The notes beneath the pieces were generated by a model that ran no database searches, was not told where the DNA came from, and worked only from the letters and a program-made list of their open reading frames with translations. The translations under genes and the position numbers were made by a program. A stretch of 28,110 nt of DNA from an uncultured Collinsella sp. (GTDB lineage Bacteria; Actinomycetota; Coriobacteriia; Coriobacteriales; Coriobacteriaceae), in assembly GCA_900544235.1 (NCBI GenBank), contig UQUL01000026.1, positions 1 through 28,110 of the forward strand. Direction: 5' to 3'. Positions 22,949 to 28,110 of the stretch are shown in pieces (the first letter of the stretch is position 1; each line of letters opens with the position of its first letter).

Positions 22949-22987
22949 AAGAAACCCGGTCCTGCGCAGGGCAGAACCGGGTTTCTT
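22949..22987 (-). terminator. Terminator of rplK-rplA, possibly bidirectional
   Basis: AAGAAACCCGGT pairs with ACCGGGTTTCTT, with an inner CTGC/GCAG stem. It lies 36 nt past the rplA stop on the minus strand. T-rich ends on both strands allow termination of convergent transcripts. Confidence 0.8.
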
Positions 22988-23023
22988 TAGCAATGCTTGC
23001 TTTGCTCAGGCAGTAACTAGCAG

Positions 23024-23731
23024 TTACTCAGCCAGGAAGTCACGCTGGACAGCGGGATCGACCTTGACGCCAGGGCCCATGGTGGAAGACACGGAGATGG
23101 ACTTGACGTACTTGCCCTTAGCAGAAGAGGGCTTGACGCGCAGAATCTCGGTGTACAGGGCAGCGTAGTTCTCGACGAGCTGCTGCTCAGAGAAGGACTT
23201 CTTGCCCAGGGGCACGTGGCAGATGCCATAGCGGTCAGCGCGGTACTCAACGCGGCCAGCCTTGAGCTCGGAGACCATCTTGGCGACGTCCATGGTCACG
23301 GTGCCGAGCTTGGGGTTCGGCATGAGGCCACGGGGACCAAGGATCTTACCGATGCGGCCAACCTTGGCCATCATGTTCGGCGTAGCGATAGCGGCGTCGA
23401 AGTTGATCTCGCCCTTCTGAATCTGGGCGACGAGCTCGTCGGAACCGATGATGTCGGCGCCGGCAGCCTCGGCCTCGCGGGCCTTCTCGCCCTCGGCGAA
23501 GACGGCAACACGAACGGTCTTGCCGGTGCCGTGGGGCAGGGAGATGGAACCACGGATGTTCTGGTCAGCCTTACGAGTATCGATGCCCAGACGGAAGTGG
23601 GCCTCGACGGTCTCGTCGAACTTGGCGGTGTCGAGCTCCTTGATGAGCTTGGCAGCCTGAAGGGGGGTGTAGAGCGTGGCGCGGTCGATCTTCTCGGCAG
23701 CGGCGTTATAGCTCTTACCATGCTTAGCCAT
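23024..23731 (-). CDS. rplA: 50S ribosomal protein L1
   Basis: L1 forms the L1 stalk near the ribosomal E site and often represses its own rplKA mRNA. The 235-residue product is of normal length. It starts MAKHGKSYNAAAEKIDRATLY and contains the conserved GKTVRVAVFAEGEKAREAEAAGAD, FDAAIATPNMMAKVGRIGKI and LGPRGLMPNPKLGTVT. The start is the ATG at 23729-23731, 8 nt after AGGAGG; an ATG two codons earlier is too close to that site. It lies 117 nt downstream of rplK. Here the transcript stops after rplA instead of continuing to rplJ. Confidence 0.97.
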   Translation of the reverse strand: MAKHGKSYNAAAEKIDRATLYTPLQAAKLIKELDTAKFDETVEAHFRLGIDTRKADQNIRGSISLPHGTGKTVRVAVFAEGEKAREAEAAGADIIGSDELVAQIQKGEINFDAAIATPNMMAKVGRIGKILGPRGLMPNPKLGTVTMDVAKMVSELKAGRVEYRADRYGICHVPLGKKSFSEQQLVENYAALYTEILRVKPSSAKGKYVKSISVSSTMGPGVKVDPAVQRDFLAE

Positions 23732-23804
23732 GTGCATTACCTCCTGTGGTTAAACGGGCGTGAGCCCTCCCACATCGTATCGTGTGCCCTATTGCACACA
23801 TTTA

Positions 23805-23830
23805 ACGGGCGCCCCGGTCGGAGCACCCGT
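23805..23830 (-). promoter_or_regulatory. Hairpin in the rplK-rplA intergenic region
   Basis: ACGGGTGCTCC and GGGGCGCCCGT can pair around GACC on the minus strand, followed by TTAAAT. A second small stem (GTGTGC/GCACAC) lies at 23782-23799. It could tune rplA expression or bind L1; the known L1-site consensus is not evident. Confidence 0.4.
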
Positions 23831-23848
23831 CGTTACCATAAGAAATCG

Positions 23849-24277
23849 CTACTCAGCGATGGTGACGCCCATGGAACGGGCGGTACCGGCGATGATCTTC
23901 TTGGCGGCGTCAATGTCGTTGGCATTGAGGTCCGGCATCTTGATCTCGGCGATCTTGGTGAGCTGCTCCTGGGAGAGCTGACCAACCTTGTCAGCCTGGG
24001 GCTTAGCGGAACCAGACTTGAGGTTCAGCTCCTTCTTGATGAGGTGAGCCGCCGGCGGGGTCTTGGTGATGAAGGAGAAGGACTTGTCCTCGTAGACAGA
24101 GATCTCAACGGGGATGATGTCACCCTTCTTGTCCTGCGTCTCGGCGTTAAAGGCCTGGCAGAACTGCATGATGTTCACGCCAGCAGCGCCCAGGGCGGGG
24201 CCGACGGGAGGAGCGGGGTTAGCTGCACCAGCAGGAATCTGGAGCTTAATGACGTTGGCAACCTTCTTCTCAGCCAT
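23849..24277 (-). CDS. rplK: 50S ribosomal protein L11
   Basis: L11 binds the GTPase-associated centre of 23S rRNA and is needed for the RelA stringent response. The 142-residue product is of normal length, with the N-terminal KLQIPAGAANPAPPVGPALG and the C-terminal rRNA-binding domain ending IAGTARSMGVTI. The start is the ATG at 24275-24277, six bases after GAAAGGA. It lies 120 nt downstream of nusG, a gap with no clear promoter, so it is likely read from the rpmG-secE-nusG promoter. Confidence 0.97.
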   Translation of the reverse strand: MAEKKVANVIKLQIPAGAANPAPPVGPALGAAGVNIMQFCQAFNAETQDKKGDIIPVEISVYEDKSFSFITKTPPAAHLIKKELNLKSGSAKPQADKVGQLSQEQLTKIAEIKMPDLNANDIDAAKKIIAGTARSMGVTIAE

Positions 24278-24397
24278 GGTCATTCCTTTCGAATCACGAG
24301 TGTGAAGTACTTGCTATATCGTAAGCACGCACGTGTTAGAAGCACTCCTGAGATGAGCAGTCACAGAAGAAGCACGCTCGCGCGAACGGACGAAAAC

Positions 24398-24934
24398 TTA
24401 AGCGATGACAGCGACCTGGTTAAAGTCGAGCTCGACCGGCGTCTCGCGGCCAAAGATCATCAGCGTGACCTTGAGCTTGCCAGCCTCGGTGTTAACCTCG
24501 GAGACCTTGCCATCAAAGTCGGTAAGCGGGCCATCGGTGACGCGGACGGACGTACCGACCTCAATATCAACCGAGGTGCGCTTGGGCGAATCGCCCTTAC
24601 CGGGACGACGAGTCATCTTGTTGTACTCGTCGCGGGAAAGCGGAGCGGGCTTGCCGTTGCCGCCTAGGAAACCGGTGACGCCAGGCGTGTTACGAACACA
24701 CGTCCAAGCATCGTCATCCATCTCCATGCGGACCAGGACATAACCCGGGAAGATCTTGGAATCCTTGGTCTCACGCTTGCCACCCTCTTTAATCTCGGTG
24801 ACGCGCTCCATAGGAATCTCGATATCAAAGATACGGTCCTGCATGCCCATAGTCTCGATGCGATGCTCGAGATCGGACTTAACGCGGTTCTCGTATCCAG
24901 AGTAAGTGTGAACGACGTACCAACGCTTAGACAT
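24398..24934 (-). CDS. nusG: Transcription termination/antitermination factor NusG
   Basis: NusG binds RNA polymerase and links it to Rho or to the ribosome. The 178-residue product has the NGN domain (KRWYVVHTYSGYENRVKSDL at the N-terminus; IFPGYVLVRMEMDDDAWTCVRNTPGVTGFLG) and a C-terminal KOW domain (VGTSVRVTDGPLTDFDGKVSEV). The ATG lies 3 nt after the secE stop, with GAGGGG inside the secE 3' end, so the pair is tightly coupled. Confidence 0.97.
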   Translation of the reverse strand: MSKRWYVVHTYSGYENRVKSDLEHRIETMGMQDRIFDIEIPMERVTEIKEGGKRETKDSKIFPGYVLVRMEMDDDAWTCVRNTPGVTGFLGGNGKPAPLSRDEYNKMTRRPGKGDSPKRTSVDIEVGTSVRVTDGPLTDFDGKVSEVNTEAGKLKVTLMIFGRETPVELDFNQVAVIA

Positions 24935-24937
24935 GGT

Positions 24938-25276
24938 TTAGCCCCTCAATCCAGAGAACAGAGCAAGAGCCTCGCCAAAGCCAGCATCGAGCAGAGCGAT
25001 GACGACGCCGACGACGATCAGAGAAGCGCAAACGACAACCGAGTAGTTCACGAGCTCCTTCTTATCGGGCCACGTGACACGCTTCATCTCGGACTTGACC
25101 GAAGCGAAATACTTCTTGGTGCGGGCAAAGAAACCAGGCTTCTCGTTCTTCTTGGACTTCGCAGCCTTCTCGTTCTTCTTGGCAACGGCCTTCTTGGCCT
25201 CAACCTTGGAGTTGGCGGCAGCTTTGTTGGCAGGTGCCGGCTGCTGAGCCTTCTTCTTGTTCTTCTTGTTGGCCAT
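24938..25276 (-). CDS. secE: Preprotein translocase subunit SecE
   Basis: SecE clamps the SecY channel of the general secretion pathway. The 112-residue product has a long Lys/Ala-rich N-terminal extension (about 1-48), then the amphipathic helix FFARTKKYFASVKSEMKRVTWP, whose VTWPDKKEL is the family signature. One membrane helix follows (about 79-103). GGAGGT lies 9 nt before the ATG. It is located between tRNA-Trp and nusG, the classical position. Confidence 0.95.
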   Translation of the reverse strand: MANKKNKKKAQQPAPANKAAANSKVEAKKAVAKKNEKAAKSKKNEKPGFFARTKKYFASVKSEMKRVTWPDKKELVNYSVVVCASLIVVGVVIALLDAGFGEALALFSGLRG

Positions 25277-25316
25277 TTGGGTTACCTCCGCGCAATGCGC
25301 TTATACATGAGTAAAC

Positions 25317-25342
25317 CGTAAGCCCCCAAGTGGGAGCTTACG
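25317..25342 (-). other. Hairpin between tRNA-Trp and secE
   Basis: CGTAAGCTCCC and GGGGGCTTACG pair on the minus strand directly after the tRNA. There is no proper T-run. It may be a processing or partial termination hairpin. Confidence 0.5.
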
Positions 25343-25352
25343 GAATAATGAC

Positions 25353-25428
25353 TGGCACGCCAGGAAGGACTCGAACCCTCAACACTCGGTTTTGGAGACC
25401 GATGCTCTACCAATTGAACTACTGGCGT
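25353..25428 (-). tRNA. tRNA-Trp (CCA)
   Basis: A 76-nt cloverleaf. Acceptor ACGCCAG pairs with CTGGCGT, discriminator G and encoded CCA follow. The anticodon loop TCTCCAAAA gives CCA, and the T-loop GGTTCGAGTCC is canonical. It lies between rpmG and secE, as in many bacteria. Confidence 0.96.
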
Positions 25429-25441
25429 ATGTGACTAGAGA

Positions 25442-25591
25442 CTAGCGAGTCTCTTTGTGCAGCGTGTGGTGACGGCACCAGGGGCAATACTTCTTGATCT
25501 CCATACGATCAGGCATGGTCGACTTGTTCTTGGTGGTCGTATAGTTGCGGCGCTTGCACTCAGTGCACGCAAGAGTAACTAGAGTACGCAT
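25442..25591 (-). CDS. rpmG: 50S ribosomal protein L33
   Basis: A 49-residue ribosomal protein, MRTLVTLACTECKRRNYTTT at the start and KKYCPWCRHHTLHKETR at the end. Two CxxC pairs (CTEC and CPWC) form a zinc ribbon, so this is the zinc-binding (C+) form. Such forms are often replaced by a Cys-free paralogue under zinc starvation in other bacteria. AGGATAC precedes the ATG at short spacing. It is first in the rpmG-tRNA-Trp-secE-nusG unit. Confidence 0.96.
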   Translation of the reverse strand: MRTLVTLACTECKRRNYTTTKNKSTMPDRMEIKKYCPWCRHHTLHKETR

Positions 25592-25636
25592 GTATCCTGA
25601 ACCTTTCATTTCCGCCCCGTACGGGCACGAGTTGTT

Positions 25637-25666
25637 ACTTTATCAGCTCCACGTAAGTGCTGTCAA
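25637..25666 (-). promoter_or_regulatory. Promoter of rpmG-tRNA-Trp-secE-nusG(-rplKA)
   Basis: The minus strand reads TTGACA, then TGATAAAGT. The -10 may be TAAAGT (18-nt spacer) or GATAAA (16 nt). The -35 is perfect. The rest of the 25592-25805 gap holds no gene I can support. Confidence 0.7.
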
Positions 25667-25805
25667 TGAAAACCTCGAGTCAATTGGTTCTCGGTGGATC
25701 CATTCATATTTGGAACACATCAATGAAGCCATCGAGAGCTAATCGACGGTGCATCCAGGACCATTATCGATCCTCTCGACACCAGCAACGGCTCAATATC
25801 CATTG

Positions 25806-25843
25806 CAGAAAAGAACCCGGCACCCATATAAGTGCCGGGTTCT
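25806..25843 (-). terminator. Terminator of tuf
   Basis: A perfect 12-bp stem AGAACCCGGCAC / GTGCCGGGTTCT with loop TTATATGG and TTTTC after it, 28 nt past the tuf stop. Confidence 0.92.
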
Positions 25844-25870
25844 CTAAGTCAACTATATCAAAGAGCTAAT

Positions 25871-27061
25871 TTACTCAATGATCGTGGAGACGATGCCCGA
25901 ACCGACGGTGTGGCCACCCTCGCGGATAGCGAAGCGCAGGCCCTCCTCCATGGCGATCGGGTGGATGAGGTCGCCCTCGATGGTGATGTGGTCACCAGGC
26001 ATAGCCATCTCGGTGCCCTCGGGGAGCTTGACCGTACCGGTAACGTCGGTGGTACGGAAGTAGAACTGAGGACGATAACCATCGAAGAACGGGGTGTGAC
26101 GGCCGCCCTCCTCCTTGGTCAGAACGTAGATCTCGCCGGTGAACTTGGTGTGCGGGGTAACCGAACCGGGCTTGCAGAGAACCTGGCCGCGCTCGATGTC
26201 CTCACGCTTGATGCCGCGGAGCAGCAGACCGACGTTGTCGCCAGCCTCGCAGAAGTCCATGGACTTACGGAACATCTCGATACCGGTAACGACGGTGTTC
26301 TGGGTATCCTTGATGCCGACGATCTCGACGGGCTCGTTGAGCTTGAGCTCACCGCGCTCGACACGGCCAGTAGCAACGGTACCACGGCCGGAGATGGTCA
26401 TAACGTCCTCAACGGCCATCAGGAACGGGAGGTCGTTGTTACGAGCAGGCGTCGGGATGTACTCGTCGACGGCCTTCATGAGCTCGCGAATGGCGTCCAT
26501 CCACTTGGCGTCGCCCTCGAGAGCGCCCAGAGCGGAGCCACGGATGACGGGGATGTCGTCGCCGGGGAAATCGTACTCGGAGAGGAGCTCACGGGTCTCC
26601 ATCTCGACGAGGTCGATGAGCTCGTCATCGTCGACCATGTCGCACTTGTTCAGGAAGACGACGATGTAGGGAACGCCGACCTGACGGGCGAGCAGGATGT
26701 GCTCGCGGGTCTGAGCCATGGGGCCGTCGGTAGCAGCGATGACCAGGATAGCGCCGTCCATCTGAGCAGCGCCGGAGATCATGTTCTTGACGTAGTCAGC
26801 GTGGCCCGGGCAGTCAACGTGAGCGTAGTGACGGGCAGCAGTCTCGTACTCGACGTGGGAGACGGAGATCGTGATGCCGCGCTCGCGCTCCTCGGGAGCC
26901 TTGTCGATGTTCTCGAACGCAGTGAAGTCAGCCTTGCAGCCCTCGGTCTCGGAGAGAACCTTGGTGATGGCGGCGGTCAGCGTGGTCTTGCCGTGGTCGA
27001 CGTGACCAATGGTGCCGATGTTAACATGCGGCTTAGTGCGCTCAAACTTCTCTTTGGCCAT
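25871..27061 (-). CDS. tuf: Elongation factor Tu
   Basis: EF-Tu delivers aminoacyl-tRNA to the ribosome as a GTP complex. The 396-residue product is full length: G1 GHVDHGKT (19-26), the effector region RGITISVSHVEYET, G3 DCPGH (83-87) and G4 NKCD (138-141), followed by two beta-barrel domains ending GGHTVGSGIVSTI. The start is the ATG at 27059-27061 with AGGAGG five bases upstream. It lies about 96 nt downstream of tRNA-Met and appears to be cotranscribed with the three tRNAs from the promoter at 27468-27497. Confidence 0.98.
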   Translation of the reverse strand: MAKEKFERTKPHVNIGTIGHVDHGKTTLTAAITKVLSETEGCKADFTAFENIDKAPEERERGITISVSHVEYETAARHYAHVDCPGHADYVKNMISGAAQMDGAILVIAATDGPMAQTREHILLARQVGVPYIVVFLNKCDMVDDDELIDLVEMETRELLSEYDFPGDDIPVIRGSALGALEGDAKWMDAIRELMKAVDEYIPTPARNNDLPFLMAVEDVMTISGRGTVATGRVERGELKLNEPVEIVGIKDTQNTVVTGIEMFRKSMDFCEAGDNVGLLLRGIKREDIERGQVLCKPGSVTPHTKFTGEIYVLTKEEGGRHTPFFDGYRPQFYFRTTDVTGTVKLPEGTEMAMPGDHITIEGDLIHPIAMEEGLRFAIREGGHTVGSGIVSTIIE

Positions 27062-27115
27062 AAAGCCCTCCTCTAAACAGGTCGTCCCCGGACGGGACTT
27101 TGCCTTTATACCATA

Positions 27116-27146
27116 GTGGCCTCTCAACATACTATTGAGAAGCCAC
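27116..27146 (-). other. Hairpin between tRNA-Met and tuf
   Basis: GTGGCTTCTCAA and TTGAGAGGCCAC pair with one mismatch around TAGTATG. No T-run follows. It may protect the tuf mRNA 5' end after the tRNA is cut away, or act as a partial attenuator. Confidence 0.5.
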
Positions 27147-27157
27147 CGTGTTACCTA

Positions 27158-27234
27158 TGGTAGCGGTGACTGGATTCGAACCAGTGACGCCACGGGTATG
27201 AACCGTGTGCTCTAACCAACTGAGCTACACCGCC
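27158..27234 (-). tRNA. tRNA-Met (CAT), elongator type
   Basis: A 77-nt cloverleaf starting GGCGGTGTAGCTCAG with encoded CCA. The anticodon stem-loop CACGG TTCATAC CCGTG gives CAT. The anticodon stem lacks the three G-C pairs typical of initiator tRNA, so elongator Met is preferred; a lysidine-modified tRNA-Ile is less likely. Pair 1-72 is G-U. Confidence 0.9.
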
Positions 27235-27237
27235 GGA

Positions 27238-27313
27238 TGGAGCCTGCAACCAGACTTGAACTGGTGACCTCTTCGTTACCAACGAAGTGCTCTACCGACT
27301 GAGCTATACAGGC
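27238..27313 (-). tRNA. tRNA-Thr (GGT)
   Basis: A 76-nt cloverleaf. Acceptor GCCTGTA pairs with TGCAGGC, discriminator T and encoded CCA follow. The anticodon stem-loop CTTCG TTGGTAA CGAAG gives GGT. It lies 3 nt after tRNA-Met in plus coordinates. Confidence 0.95.
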
Positions 27314-27323
27314 ACTTGACGGG

Positions 27324-27405
27324 TGGGAGCTATAGGATTCGAACCTATGTAGGCAGAGCCAACGGGTTTACAGCCCGTCCCCATTAACCACTCGGGCAAA
27401 CTCCC
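27324..27405 (-). tRNA. tRNA-Tyr (GTA)
   Basis: A class II tRNA with a long variable arm. Acceptor GGGAGTT pairs with AGCTCCC and the discriminator is A. The anticodon loop CTGTAAA gives GTA. Unlike the other tRNAs here, the CCA end is not encoded (CCC follows). It is the first gene of the tRNA-tuf transcript. Confidence 0.93.
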
Positions 27406-27467
27406 AATCGTTCAAGTATCCGCAGGTCCTTTGGTCTTTTGGACCGCCGCCCCCGCGAACGAAAAAG

Positions 27468-27497
27468 ATAATACGATGCAACCTTGGGGGCTGTCAA
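27468..27497 (-). promoter_or_regulatory. Promoter of tRNA-Tyr-Thr-Met-tuf
   Basis: The minus strand reads TTGACA, 18 nt, TATTAT, the best promoter in the window. The predicted start is near 27461, about 55 nt before tRNA-Tyr. Confidence 0.85.
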
Positions 27498-27643
27498 CGA
27501 AAACCTCTAGATACACGGTGCCGGGCGTATCTATATAGCCGTGACCTGCGGTTTTATTGAGTTTGGATATGAAGGACAGTGGTTTTGGATACTGAGGTGA
27601 CGTTTCCCAAGGTAACACTTTGCTGTAGTGGAGTACACCTTCA

Positions 27644-27660
27644 GTATCGAACTTCGATAC
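27644..27660. promoter_or_regulatory. Perfect 17-nt palindrome, operator-like
   Basis: GTATCGAA and TTCGATAC flank a single C. Its size and symmetry suit a dimeric repressor site, but no gene start is nearby. It may only be a remnant. Confidence 0.35.
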
Positions 27661-27734
27661 CAGCTTATTTGCACCTATATATAGGTCGAGATCGGGGCTG
27701 CCCAGACAGAAGATTGCTCTTCCCAGGCAAAATC

Positions 27735-27848
27735 GAGCGTGGATTTTCTTCCATTTGAAATCGAGCGTGGATAATCTGCCACTTTTGGCGTGTCCCCATG
27801 GCCAAAGTGGCAGATTATCCACGTTCGTTCATCCGATAATCCACGCTC
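27735..27848. repeat. Nested inverted repeat with 27-nt arms
   Basis: Inner arms 27762-27789 and 27801-27827 (reading CGAGCGTGGATAATCTGCC onward) pair over about 27 bp with two differences. Outer arms GAGCGTGGATT (27735-27745) and AATCCACGCTC (27838-27848) are a perfect partial copy of the same sequence. No reading frame is convincing. Confidence 0.85.
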
Positions 27849-27878
27849 AGGGGGGCAACCGAGCTCGACACGGCTTTT

Positions 27879-28015
27879 GTCTCGATCTGTAACATATAGA
27901 GAACATTTTCTCCCCTATCTGTTACAGGTTGAGATATTACGCAGAGACCCCAGCTTACGTCTCATTCTGTAACAGTACGAACGGTTTTCCGCCCCTTCGT
28001 GTTACAGATCGAGAC
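27879..28015. repeat. Two tandem 57-nt hairpin units, 80-bp period
   Basis: Units 27879-27935 and 27959-28015 each have 16-nt arms of the form GTCTCnnTCTGTAACA and TGTTACAGnTnGAGAC/T. They are the same length, 80 nt apart. The loops keep a GAAC...TTTTC...CCCCT pattern. No coding potential is seen. Confidence 0.85.
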
Positions 28016-28059
28016 AAATCTGAAGCTTGGCCGGTGCCAAACCCGCTGACTTATCGACA

Positions 28060-28100
28060 TAAATAGAAACGGGCCCTGTCCCACAAGGGAACAGAGCCCG
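28060..28100 (-). terminator. Terminator of a minus-strand gene beyond the right edge
   Basis: CGGGCTCTGTTCCC and GGGACAGGGCCCG pair around TTGT, followed on the minus strand by TTTCTATTT. Confidence 0.82.
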
Positions 28101-28110
28101 AAACTCTCAT

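Larger units (their letters stand above)
27407..27730. other. Gene-free stretch upstream of the tRNA-tuf operon
   Basis: No gene is supported. It holds the operon promoter, a short GGTCC/GGACC hairpin in the leader (about 27426-27446), and two perfect small palindromes: a 17-mer at 27644-27660 and CCTATATATAGG at 27674-27685. It is more AT-rich than the coding regions. A 136-residue minus-strand reading frame crosses it but has no ribosome-binding site and runs through the promoter. Confidence 0.6.

Noticed and set aside
25832..27076. A 414-residue reading frame antisense to tuf
   Set aside because: Shadow of EF-Tu, with Leu/Val/Asp-rich low-complexity composition and no start context.
27116..27146. 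Separate tuf promoter (TTGAGA..TATAAA near 27103-27125)
   Set aside because: The two hexamers are only 11 nt apart, too close for a standard promoter; the TTGAGA is part of a hairpin arm.
27412..27822. A 136-residue minus-strand reading frame
   Set aside because: It has no ribosome-binding site, its composition is unlike its neighbours, and it crosses the strong tRNA-tuf promoter and one arm of a palindrome.

Overview
The window looks like a chromosomal segment of a high-GC Gram-positive bacterium, most likely a Coriobacteriia member such as Collinsella. That genus guess comes from gene content, codon use and the style of the intergenic repeats; no database was searched. Nothing in it looks like a phage, plasmid or insertion sequence.

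Two blocks of translation and transcription genes, both on the minus strand, bracket the window. Reading the minus strand from the right: a very good promoter (27468-27497), tRNA-Tyr, tRNA-Thr, tRNA-Met, tuf, terminator; then a second strong promoter (25637-25666), rpmG, tRNA-Trp, secE, nusG, rplK, rplA, terminator. At the far left lie rplJ and rplL, with their own promoter, an L10-type leader and an attenuator-like hairpin. In many bacteria rplK-rplA-rplJ-rplL is one cluster. Here about 21.9 kb of other genes separates rplKA from rplJL.

Middle, minus strand: a PLP aminotransferase (1625-2761), a GH13 alpha-glucanase followed by a DNA-deoxyinosine-type glycosylase (4083-5459 and 3516-4079), an SotB-like MFS exporter (5613-6809), a FeoA-FeoB fusion iron transporter with a possible DtxR-type operator (6931-9291), and an alpha/beta hydrolase (9765-10664). 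Middle, plus strand: an unrecognised 219-residue protein, a free-standing PTS EIIA-Glc domain with a LacI-type operator, asnS, a WYL-type regulator, a three-gene TrpXYZ-like ABC importer, a frameshifted cell-wall 5'-nucleotidase with a class-E-like LAXTG sorting signal, an MscS channel, and a translationally coupled pair: a cytoplasmic ParB-like/BMP-domain protein plus a metallophosphoesterase.

The intergenic DNA is rich in structured repeats. There is a roughly 260-bp imperfect inverted repeat that contains the rplJ promoter (1331-1590). Two copies of a 22-nt-arm palindrome lie downstream of minus-strand genes (5531, 9671). A diverged tandem array with an exact 62-bp period has a hairpin in every unit (9451-9655). 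Four terminator-like hairpins share a sequence pattern, and three of them begin inside the stop codon of the preceding gene. A cluster of palindromes fills 27644-28015. The best candidates for something under-described are the BMP/ParB plus phosphoesterase pair and these repeat families.
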